From contig NZ_SLWY01000016.1 of NCBI RefSeq assembly GCF_004341245.1, positions 62,001 to 126,000 on the forward strand: 64,000 nt of DNA, in the 5' to 3' direction. The notes below the pieces were generated by a model that did no database searches, was not told where the DNA came from, and saw only the letters and a program-made list of their open reading frames with translations. Both the position numbers and the translations under genes were made by a program. The DNA comes from Plasticicumulans lactativorans (lineage in GTDB: Bacteria > Pseudomonadota > Gammaproteobacteria > Competibacterales > Competibacteraceae). The first letter of the stretch is position 1. Every line of letters begins with the position of its first letter. Positions 56,145-64,000 of this stretch are shown one piece after another.

Positions 56145-57776
56145 TCACGAACGCTCGTCGCGCACGCGATCGAGCGGCTTGGCCGGCTGGTGACCCAGAT
56201 GGGCCGTGCCGCCCCCCGCGTGCAGCCGTTCGAGGTCGTACTTGCCCGTGTGCAGGGCGCTCGGCCCGAGCCGCGCGTACTTGAACATCAGGAACAGCTC
56301 GACCGCGAGCAGCAGGGTGTAGAAGGCGATGAACCCGGCCAGGCTGGTGTAGACGTTCGACGCCGGGATGTTCGAAACGCTGAGGAAGGTCGGCAGGATG
56401 CCGCTGATGGTCCACGGCTGGCGGCCGAACTCGGCGACGAACCAGCCGGCCTCGATGGCGAGCCACGGCAGCGGGATGCTGTACAGCGCGAGGCGCATCA
56501 GCCAGCGCTGCGGGGCGAGGTTGCGTACCGCCAGGAAGTAGAACGAGGCCGAGAAGATGAACAGGAACAGCATGCCGAGCCCGACCATGACGCGGAAGGC
56601 CCAGAACATCGGGGCGACTTTCGGGATGGTGTCGGCCGCGGCGTGCTTGATCTGCTCGGGCGTGGCATCGACCACCTTCGCGGTGTACTTCTTCAGCAGC
56701 AGCGCGTGGCCGAGGTCGTCCTTGGCGGCTTCGAAGGCCGCGCGCACGTCGGCGCTGGTGTCGCCTGCGCGCAGTTTCTGCAGCGCCGCATAGGCCTTGA
56801 TGCCGTTGCTGATGCGCTGCTCGTTGTGCTGCTTGATCTCGGCGATGCCTGCGATCGGCTCGTCGACCGAGCGGGTCGCGATCAGGCCCAGCATCCAGGG
56901 GATGCGGATCGCGTAGTCGGTGCGCTGCTCCTCCTCGTTCGGAAAGCCGAACGCGGTGATCGCCGCCGGCGGCTCGTGCGTGTGCCATTCGGCCTCGATC
57001 GCCGCGAGTTTGGCCTTCTGCACCTCGCCGGCGGTGTAGCCGGATTCGTCGCCGAGCACGATCACCGACAGCGTCGCGGCGAGGCCGAAGCCGGCGGCGA
57101 TGGCGAAGGAGCGGATGGCGAAGGCGACATCGCGCCCTTTCAGCAGGTAGTACGAACTGACGCCGAGCACGAACATCGATGCCGCGACGTAGCCGGCCGC
57201 CACGGTGTGCACGAACTTCACCTGCGCCACCGGGTTGAAGAAGATCTCGGCGAAGCTCGTCAGCTCCATGCGCATGGTCGCGAAGTTGAATTCGGCGCCG
57301 ACCGGGTTGTTCATCCAGCCGTTGGCGACCAGGATCCACAGCGCGGACAGGTTCGAGCCGAGCGCGACCAGGAAGGTGACCGCCAGGTGCTGGACCTTCG
57401 GCAGGCGATCCCAGCCGAAGAAGAACAGGCCGACGAAGGTCGATTCGAGGAAGAAGGCCATCAGGCCCTCGATCGCCAGCGGCACCCCAAAGATGTCGCC
57501 GACGTAGTGCGAGTAGTACGCCCAGTTGGTGCCGAACTGGAATTCGAGCGTGATGCCGGTGGTCACGCCCATGGCGAAGTTGATCGCGAACAACTTGCCC
57601 CAGAACCGCGTCATGTCCTTGTAGATCTCGCGGCCGGTCATCACGTAGACCGACTCCATGATGACGAGGATCCACGAGAGGCCGAGCGTGAGCGGCACGA
57701 ACAGGAAGTGATACATCGCCGTGATGGCGAACTGCAGGCGCGATACGTTAACGAGATCCATGTCGGGAAGCATCAT
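56145..57776 (-). CDS. cydA: Cytochrome bd ubiquinol oxidase subunit I
   Basis: 543 aa. CydA carries hemes b558, b595 and d and oxidises quinol. The N-terminus SRLQFAITAMYHFLFVPLTLG includes the heme-binding histidine; GLMAFFLESTFVGLFFFGWDRL, NPVGAEFN, FVHTVAAGYVAASM and GRQPWTISGILPT are all highly typical. The Q-loop is of the long type, so this looks like bd-I rather than the short-loop CIO. The start is one of two tandem ATGs (57776 or 57773) after GAGGAGG. It overlaps cydP by 29 bases. Confidence 0.97.
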   Translation of the reverse strand: MMLPDMDLVNVSRLQFAITAMYHFLFVPLTLGLSWILVIMESVYVMTGREIYKDMTRFWGKLFAINFAMGVTTGITLEFQFGTNWAYYSHYVGDIFGVPLAIEGLMAFFLESTFVGLFFFGWDRLPKVQHLAVTFLVALGSNLSALWILVANGWMNNPVGAEFNFATMRMELTSFAEIFFNPVAQVKFVHTVAAGYVAASMFVLGVSSYYLLKGRDVAFAIRSFAIAAGFGLAATLSVIVLGDESGYTAGEVQKAKLAAIEAEWHTHEPPAAITAFGFPNEEEQRTDYAIRIPWMLGLIATRSVDEPIAGIAEIKQHNEQRISNGIKAYAALQKLRAGDTSADVRAAFEAAKDDLGHALLLKKYTAKVVDATPEQIKHAAADTIPKVAPMFWAFRVMVGLGMLFLFIFSASFYFLAVRNLAPQRWLMRLALYSIPLPWLAIEAGWFVAEFGRQPWTISGILPTFLSVSNIPASNVYTSLAGFIAFYTLLLAVELFLMFKYARLGPSALHTGKYDLERLHAGGGTAHLGHQPAKPLDRVRDERS

Positions 57777-57990
57777 CGTCCTCCTCTTGTGACGTTGGGG
57801 GTGGCGCGACGGCATACACGGCGCGGCCGATATCCGGCCCATCCAGGTGTGCGTCTTGCGGGTTCGAAAACCACGTCTTCCAGATGAAGCCGATCGCGAT
57901 CGTCTTGACGATCAGGATCAGCGTGATCTCGCGTTTCAGATTCGGGCGTCGCAGCGGTGGCAGGCGGCGCGCGTCAGGGGGGTGGTCCAT
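57748..57990 (-). CDS. cydP: Cytochrome oxidase small subunit CydP-like protein
   Basis: 80 aa with one membrane helix: NLKREITLILIVKTIAIGFIWKTWFS starts with the K-R-E-I-x-L-x-L-x-x-K pattern of the CydP family (described as a putative cytochrome oxidase small subunit). A short hydrophilic tail follows. It lies between the response regulator (stop 1 bp away) and cydA (29-base overlap), so it is likely translated with both. A function in bd oxidase assembly is inferred from family and position. Confidence 0.75.
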   Translation of the reverse strand: MDHPPDARRLPPLRRPNLKREITLILIVKTIAIGFIWKTWFSNPQDAHLDGPDIGRAVYAVAPPPTSQEEDDDASRHGSR

Positions 57991-57991
57991 T

Positions 57992-59335
<1,344 letters not shown>

Positions 59336-59700
59336 GCAGTTCATCCGTACCTGGGCCCCTGCGAGGCGATCCGCTCCGGCTCCGGGCCGGATGCCGCCAC
59401 GGGCGATGGTCCGCACCGGCCGCGAGGGTTCCCGAGTACATCGCCGGATGCGGTCCGTTCGACCGCCTCCGGGCACGCGTCGCGAAGGCAAACGCCACCC
59501 ACCCCGCGCGAGCACACAGCTTCGCGCAGGCGTTTTTCTGCAAGATTTCTTGTTCGGGGTCGTGTGTTACTGCCGTCTTGCGCGGTCCGGTCCGCGCGGA
59601 TGGAGTCCGGGCCCCCGGGGCTCCGCTGGCGCGTTGCCCCGGGGGAAACCCCGCTGCCGCGCTGCGGCAGCGGGGCGCTCCGGCGAGCCGGGTGCCCGGC
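59336..59700. other. Intergenic stretch before the response regulator gene, with three dyads
   Basis: 365 bp without a gene. Three dyads are visible: CAAGATTTCTTG (59541-59552), GCGCGG-TCCGGT-CCGCGC (59580-59597), and a perfect 12-bp stem CCCCGCTGCCGC (59649-59660) with GCGGCAGCGGGG (59664-59675). The last lies just after the thiolase stop and could end its transcript. I found neither a sigma-54 -24/-12 pattern nor a clear sigma-70 promoter for the response regulator gene. Confidence 0.45.
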
Positions 59701-60876
59701 TCAGCGCTCGATGGCGAGCGCGACCCCCATGCCACCGCCGATACACAGCGAGGCGAGACCGCGCTTGGCGTCGCGGCGGACCATCTCGTGGATCAGCGTC
59801 ACCAGGACGCGGCAGCCCGAGGCGCCGATCGGGTGGCCGATGGCGATCGCGCCGCCGTTGACGTTGATGCGGCTGGTGTCCCACTCCATCTGCTTGTTGA
59901 CCGCGATGGCCTGGGCGGCGAAGGCCTCGTTGATCTCCATCAGATCGATGTCGGCCGGGGTCCAGCCGGCCTTCTTCAGGCACAGCTGGGAGGCGGGGAC
60001 CGGGCCCATGCCCATGATCGTCGGGTCGAGGCCGGCCGAGGCGTAGGCACGGATGCGGGCGAGCGGGGTCAGGCCGAGTTCGGCGGCCTTCTTCTCCGAC
60101 ATCATCACCACGGCGGCGGCGCCGTCGTTGATGCCCGAAGCGTTGCCGGCGGTCACCGTACCGTCCTTGGCGAAGGCGGGACGCAGGCTCTGCAGGCTCT
60201 CGAGCGTGACGCCGTGCTTGACGTACTCGTCGCTGTCGAACACCACGGTGCCCTTGCGGCTCGCGATCTCGATGGGGACGATCTCGTCCTTGAACTTGCC
60301 GGCCTTCTGCGCCGCCTCGGCCTTGTTCTGCGAGGCGCAGGCGAACACGTCCTGCTCTTCGCGGGTGATGCCGTACTTGCGGGCGACGTTCTCCGCGGTC
60401 GTGCCCATGTGGTACTGGTTGTACACGTCCCACAGGCCGTCGGTGATCATGGTGTCGACGAGCTTGGCGTCGCCCATGCGGAAGCCGTCACGCGAGTTGG
60501 GCAGCACGTGCGCCGAGGCGCTCATGTTCTCCTGCCCGCCGGCGATGACGATCTGGGCGTCGCCGCACTTGATGGCCTGCGCCGCCAGGTGCGTGGCCTT
60601 CAGGCCCGAACCGCAGACCTTGCCGATGGTCATGGCTGGCACCATGTCGTGCAGGCCGCCGCGGATCAGCGCCTGACGGGCCGGATTCTGGCCGCAGCCG
60701 GCGGTCAGCACCTGGCCCAGGATCACTTCGCTCACCTGGTCCGGAGCGAGGCCCGTCTTGGCCATCAGGGCTTTGATGACTTGCGCCCCCAGGTCGGAAG
60801 CAGCGATCTTCGCCAGGCTGCCACCGAACTTGCCCACCGCAGTACGCGCCGCGGCAACGATAACGACGTCTTCCAT
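59701..60876 (-). CDS. Acetyl-CoA acetyltransferase (thiolase II)
   Basis: 391 aa of the degradative/biosynthetic thiolase family (PhaA/AtoB type), which condenses two acetyl-CoA or cleaves acetoacetyl-CoA. Catalytic residues are visible: Cys88 in [10 protein letters not shown], a His near 348 in [11 protein letters not shown], and Cys378 in [17 protein letters not shown] is also present. The Cys-His-Cys triad is complete. In these bacteria such enzymes feed polyhydroxybutyrate or aromatic degradation, but nothing near it settles the route. A stem-loop follows. Confidence 0.95.
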   Translation of the reverse strand: MEDVVIVAAARTAVGKFGGSLAKIAASDLGAQVIKALMAKTGLAPDQVSEVILGQVLTAGCGQNPARQALIRGGLHDMVPAMTIGKVCGSGLKATHLAAQAIKCGDAQIVIAGGQENMSASAHVLPNSRDGFRMGDAKLVDTMITDGLWDVYNQYHMGTTAENVARKYGITREEQDVFACASQNKAEAAQKAGKFKDEIVPIEIASRKGTVVFDSDEYVKHGVTLESLQSLRPAFAKDGTVTAGNASGINDGAAAVVMMSEKKAAELGLTPLARIRAYASAGLDPTIMGMGPVPASQLCLKKAGWTPADIDLMEINEAFAAQAIAVNKQMEWDTSRINVNGGAIAIGHPIGASGCRVLVTLIHEMVRRDAKRGLASLCIGGGMGVALAIER

Positions 60877-60950
60877 CTTCAGTCTCCGTCAACAGGTTGT
60901 CAGACAGTTACACACACCATGCGCGCCACCCGGGCCGCGCGTCGAACGGC

Positions 60951-62309
60951 TCAATGCAGTTTGACGTGCGGCTCGGTGCGGCGCGTGATCAACCTGGCGG
61001 CGGTGTCCAGGCTGACCTTCCAGAAGCCGTGCAAGGCAAGCTCGTGCATCTTGTACAGCGACAGGTACATCATCCGCGCGAAATGGCCGTCGAGCCAGAG
61101 GTTGCCGCCGACCAGGTTGCCCATCAGGTTGCCCACGGTGCTGTACTTGCCGAGGGACACGAGGGAGCCGAAGTCGCGGTAACGCCATTCCTTGACTTCC
61201 TGGCCGGCGATGCGGTTCTTGATCTGCTTCAGCAGGTGCGAGGCCTGCTGGTGCGCCGCCTGAGCCCGCGGCGGCACGAGTTTGCCTTCCTGGCCGACCC
61301 ACGGGCACGCGGCGCAGTCGCCGATCGCGAAGATGCTGTCGTCGCGCGTGGTCTGCAGGGTCGGCTTCACCACGAGCTGATTGATGCGGTTGGTTTCGAG
61401 CCCGTCGATGTCCTTCAGGAACTCGGGGGCCTTGACGCCGGCGGCCCAGACCACCAGCTCGGCGGGAATCACCTCGCCGCCGGCGAGGAGCACGCCGCTG
61501 GGCAGCACCTCGGCCACCCGGGCCGAGGTGCGCACCTGCACGTCCAGCCCGCGCAGGAGTCCGCTGGCGCCTTCCGACAGGCGCGGCGGCAGCGCCGGGA
61601 GGATGCGGTCGGCGGCTTCGATCAGGATGATCTTGATGTCCTTCTCCGGATCGATGCGATCCAGCCCGTAGGAGACGAGGCTGCGCGTCGTCTTGTGCAG
61701 CTCGGCGGCGAGCTCGACGCCGGTGGCACCGGCACCGATGATCGCCACCTTGAGTTGTTCGGGGCGCAGCGGGTCGTGCTGGGCATGCGCCCGGATGCAG
61801 GCGTTGACCAGGCGCCGGTGGAAGCGCGCGGCCTGCACCGGGGTTTCCAGCGAAATCGCGTTGTCCTTGACGCCGGGGGTGCCGAAGTCGTTGGTCAGGC
61901 TGCCGATCGAGATCACCAGCGTGTCGTAGCCGAACACGCGCTGCGGCGTCACCTGGTCGCCGTCCTCGTCGATGAACGGCGCCACGTGCACCTCGCGGCG
62001 TGCGCGGTCGAGGCCGATCATCTCGCCGATGCGGTAGCGGAAACCGTGCCAGTGCGACTGGGCGAGATAGTTGGTCTCGTAGGTGCCCAGATCCATGCTG
62101 CCGGCAGCGATCTCGTGCAGGTGCGGCTTCCAGAAATGCGTGCGCGCCTTCTCGATCAGGGTCACGGAGGCCTTTCCGCGCTTGCCCAGCGTGTCTCCGA
62201 GGCGCGTGGCCAGCTCGAGGCCGCCTGCGCCACCGCCGACGATCACGATGCGGTGCAGACCCGAAGGGGGATCCTGGTTCAAATCCGTCGTGCTCGATGT
62301 TTCCTGCAT
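60951..62309 (-). CDS. ndh: Type II NADH:quinone oxidoreductase (NDH-2)
   Basis: 452 aa. Two Rossmann folds: the FAD site HRIVIVGGGAGGLELATRLG near the start and the NAD site VAIIGAGATGVELAAELH. The FAD pyrophosphate-binding motif is FAIGDCAAC, with the flavin-binding AAHQQASHLLKQI after it. A C-terminal amphipathic/hydrophobic part probably binds the membrane. NDH-2 oxidises NADH without pumping protons. I place the start at 62309, with GGAAGG eight bases upstream; an ATG at 62336 lacks such a site. Confidence 0.92.
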   Translation of the reverse strand: MQETSSTTDLNQDPPSGLHRIVIVGGGAGGLELATRLGDTLGKRGKASVTLIEKARTHFWKPHLHEIAAGSMDLGTYETNYLAQSHWHGFRYRIGEMIGLDRARREVHVAPFIDEDGDQVTPQRVFGYDTLVISIGSLTNDFGTPGVKDNAISLETPVQAARFHRRLVNACIRAHAQHDPLRPEQLKVAIIGAGATGVELAAELHKTTRSLVSYGLDRIDPEKDIKIILIEAADRILPALPPRLSEGASGLLRGLDVQVRTSARVAEVLPSGVLLAGGEVIPAELVVWAAGVKAPEFLKDIDGLETNRINQLVVKPTLQTTRDDSIFAIGDCAACPWVGQEGKLVPPRAQAAHQQASHLLKQIKNRIAGQEVKEWRYRDFGSLVSLGKYSTVGNLMGNLVGGNLWLDGHFARMMYLSLYKMHELALHGFWKVSLDTAARLITRRTEPHVKLH

Positions 62310-62426
62310 GTTACTCGCCTTCCGCTTGGTTGTCATGGGGGGATGGCACGCATCATGCCGCCCCCCCCGTTAACGTGTGATTGCCGGGAAGGAGTGGGTG
62401 GTTTCCGCGACCCGACCTTCAGCCGG

Positions 62427-63785
62427 TCAGGCCGAAGTGGCTCCCGGCGGTAAGGTCCTGCCACCGTGGGTGTCCATCTCGGCCACCTGCGTGTCGAGGA
62501 TGAGTTCCGGCTCCTCGGCTTCGACGTCCGTTTCGTTGTTCAGCACCTTGGTCATGCGCTCGGTGTCGAGCGCGTTGCACCACTTCGCCACCACCACCGT
62601 GGCGACGCCGTTGCCGATGATGTTGGTCAGCGCGCGCGCTTCCGACATGAAGCGGTCGATGCCCAGGATCAGCGCCAGGCCGGCCACCGGCACGTTGCCG
62701 ACCGCCGAGAGCGTGGCCGCGAGCACGATGAAGCCGCTGCCGGTGACGCCGGCGGCGCCCTTGGAGGTCAGCAGCAGCACGCCGAGCAGGGTGAGCTGAT
62801 GGCCGATGTCCAGCGGCGTGTTGGTGGCCTGGGCGATGAACACCGCCGCCATGGTCAGGTAGATCGCGGTGCCGTCGAGGTTGAACGAGTAGCCGGTCGG
62901 GATCACCAGGCCGACCACCGATTTCTGCGCCCCCAGGTTCTCCAGCTTGGCCATGATGCGCGGCAGCGCCGATTCCGACGACGAGGTGCCGAGCACCAGG
63001 AACAGCTCTTCCTTGATGTACTTGATGAACTTGACGACGCTGAAGCCGTGCAGGCGGGCGACGATGCCCAGGATCACCAGGATGAACACCAGGCAGGTGG
63101 CGTAGAAGGTCGCCATCAGGCTCGCCAGTTGCGCGAGCGAACTCACGCCGTGCTTGCCGATGGTGAAGGCCATCGCGCCGAAGGCGCCGATCGGTGCGAC
63201 CTTCATGATGTAGCCGACGATGCCGAACAGCACGTGCGACAGGCGCTCGATGAAGTCGAACACCGGCTTGCCCTTGGGGCCGAAGGCGTGCAGCGCGAAG
63301 CCGAACAGCAGCGAGAAGAACAGCACCTGCAGCATGTCGCCCTTGGCGAAGGCGTCCACCACGCTGTACGGGATGATGTTCAGCAGGAAGTCCGTGGTCG
63401 TCTGCATCTTCCCGGGGCCGGTGTACTGCGCGATCGCCTTGGTGTCGAGCGTGCTCGGGTCGACGTTCATGCCGACGCCGGGCTGCACCACGTTGACGAT
63501 GATCAGGCCGATGATCAGCGCGATCGTGCTCATGACCTCGAAGTAGAGCACCGCGTACCCGCCGACCTTGCCGACCTTCTTCATGTCCTCCATGCCGGCG
63601 ATGCCGACCACGATGGTGCAGAAGATGATCGGCGCGATGATCATCTTGATCAGCTTGATGAAGCCGTCACCGAGCGGCTTCATCGCCCCGCCGAGCTCGG
63701 GGTTGAAGTGACCTAGGGCAATGCCGATGGCGATCGCGATCAGCACCTGTATGTACAAGCTCTTGTAAAACGGCTTCTTTCCCAT
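62427..63785 (-). CDS. dctA: C4-dicarboxylate transport protein DctA
   Basis: 452-aa DAACS-family cation symporter for succinate, fumarate and malate. About eight membrane helices plus two re-entrant loops. Motifs seen are [24 protein letters not shown], the serine-rich loop [12 protein letters not shown], and [15 protein letters not shown], all highly conserved in DctA. A hydrophilic C-terminal tail of about 40 residues lengthens it beyond E. coli DctA (428 aa). GAGGTGAGGG precedes the start. Confidence 0.97.
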   Translation of the reverse strand: MGKKPFYKSLYIQVLIAIAIGIALGHFNPELGGAMKPLGDGFIKLIKMIIAPIIFCTIVVGIAGMEDMKKVGKVGGYAVLYFEVMSTIALIIGLIIVNVVQPGVGMNVDPSTLDTKAIAQYTGPGKMQTTTDFLLNIIPYSVVDAFAKGDMLQVLFFSLLFGFALHAFGPKGKPVFDFIERLSHVLFGIVGYIMKVAPIGAFGAMAFTIGKHGVSSLAQLASLMATFYATCLVFILVILGIVARLHGFSVVKFIKYIKEELFLVLGTSSSESALPRIMAKLENLGAQKSVVGLVIPTGYSFNLDGTAIYLTMAAVFIAQATNTPLDIGHQLTLLGVLLLTSKGAAGVTGSGFIVLAATLSAVGNVPVAGLALILGIDRFMSEARALTNIIGNGVATVVVAKWCNALDTERMTKVLNNETDVEAEEPELILDTQVAEMDTHGGRTLPPGATSA

Positions 63786-63880
63786 GGACCCTCACCTCTG
63801 CAAGCGTTTTACGACGCACTCCCCCGGCCCGCTGCCGTAGCCGTTGACGGCACGGCGCGGACCGGAAGGCGCAGGCATGG

Positions 63881-63916
63881 GGCGACGGCGGCGGCCTCCG
63901 GCCGCGCGGCCGTCGC
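63881..63916. terminator. GC-rich stem-loop upstream of dctA
   Basis: GGCGACGGC (63881-63889) can pair with GCCGTCGC (63909-63916), and the loop itself contains GGCC repeats. It lies about 25 bp after the stop of the partial gene at the right edge on the minus strand, so a terminator or mRNA-end role fits, but no T-tract is present. Confidence 0.4.
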
Positions 63917-63939
63917 GCCCGAGCTCATCGGCTGATGCC

Positions 63940-64000
63940 TCAGCTCTTGTCGTGCCTCGCCCCGGCGTCCACCGCGGCGAGCGCGGTCATGTTGACCAGG
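63940..64000 (-). CDS. Partial gene at right edge, unidentified
   Basis: The minus-strand frame read inward from 64000 gives LVNMTALAAVDAGARHDKS and a stop at 63940-63942. Only about 19 C-terminal residues are inside the window, too few to identify. The stem-loop following it and its spacing from dctA support a real gene end rather than chance. Confidence 0.4.
   Translation of the reverse strand, partial: LVNMTALAAVDAGARHDKS

Overview
The window is 64 kb of GC-rich chromosome from a beta-proteobacterium. It is most likely a Rhodocyclales/Zoogloeaceae member (Thauera/Azoarcus-like). That placement is an inference from gene order and high GC: rsmI-rnpB-mraZ-dcw, pilBCD-coaE-zapD, pilSR beside pilA, and a dctA/cytochrome bd neighbourhood. 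No rRNA, tRNA, CRISPR array or complete insertion sequence was seen. Layout from left to right. (1) 1-2.2 kb: a partial BON-domain lipoprotein gene, yraN, rsmI and the RNase P RNA gene. (2) 2.2-20.7 kb: a complete division and cell-wall (dcw) cluster, mraZ-rsmH-ftsL-ftsI-murE-murF-mraY-murD-ftsW-murG-murC-ddl-ftsQ-ftsA-ftsZ-lpxC. Most genes overlap by a few bases. A sigma-70 promoter and three TGG repeats at 10-bp spacing (likely MraZ operator) precede it, and a strong stem-loop follows lpxC. (3) 20.8-26.3 kb: secA, argJ, a Nudix/ThiE-like fusion and a small membrane-anchored protein. (4) 26.3-31.7 kb, minus strand: pilB-pilC-pilD-coaE-zapD. (5) 31.9-41.0 kb: an accessory glycan island lying between pilB and pilA. 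It has a DegT aminotransferase, two methyltransferases, a flippase-like protein, three glycosyltransferases and a TMTC-like polytopic glycosyltransferase directly downstream of pilA. One glycosyltransferase gene is interrupted by about 231 bp of palindromic, REP/MITE-like DNA, and its neighbour is a decayed radical-SAM/SPASM gene. (6) 41.0-45.1 kb: pilA behind a sigma-54 type promoter, then pilR, pilS and a small PP0621-family gene. (7) 45.2-54.8 kb: housekeeping genes sucCD, nadE, a nitroreductase, bamD, rluD, pgeF, an SDR, mobB and dsbC. (8) 54.8-64 kb, all minus strand: dctA, a type II NADH dehydrogenase, acetyl-CoA acetyltransferase, a DctD-like sigma-54 response regulator, and cydP-cydA-cydB-cydX. 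How the genes work together: the dcw cluster makes the UDP-MurNAc-pentapeptide and lipid II precursors and the divisome that uses them. The pil genes assemble type IV pili under PilS/PilR and sigma-54. The island between pilB and pilA is positioned to make or attach a glycan, possibly on pilin, but its function is inferred only from domains and location. The right end suits a respiratory bacterium that takes up C4-dicarboxylates and changes terminal oxidase. The observations most worth following are the interrupted glycosyltransferase, the internally deleted SPASM gene beside it, the TMTC-like enzyme behind the pilA terminator, the FNR-like box before lpxC, and the structured non-coding stretch after pgeF.
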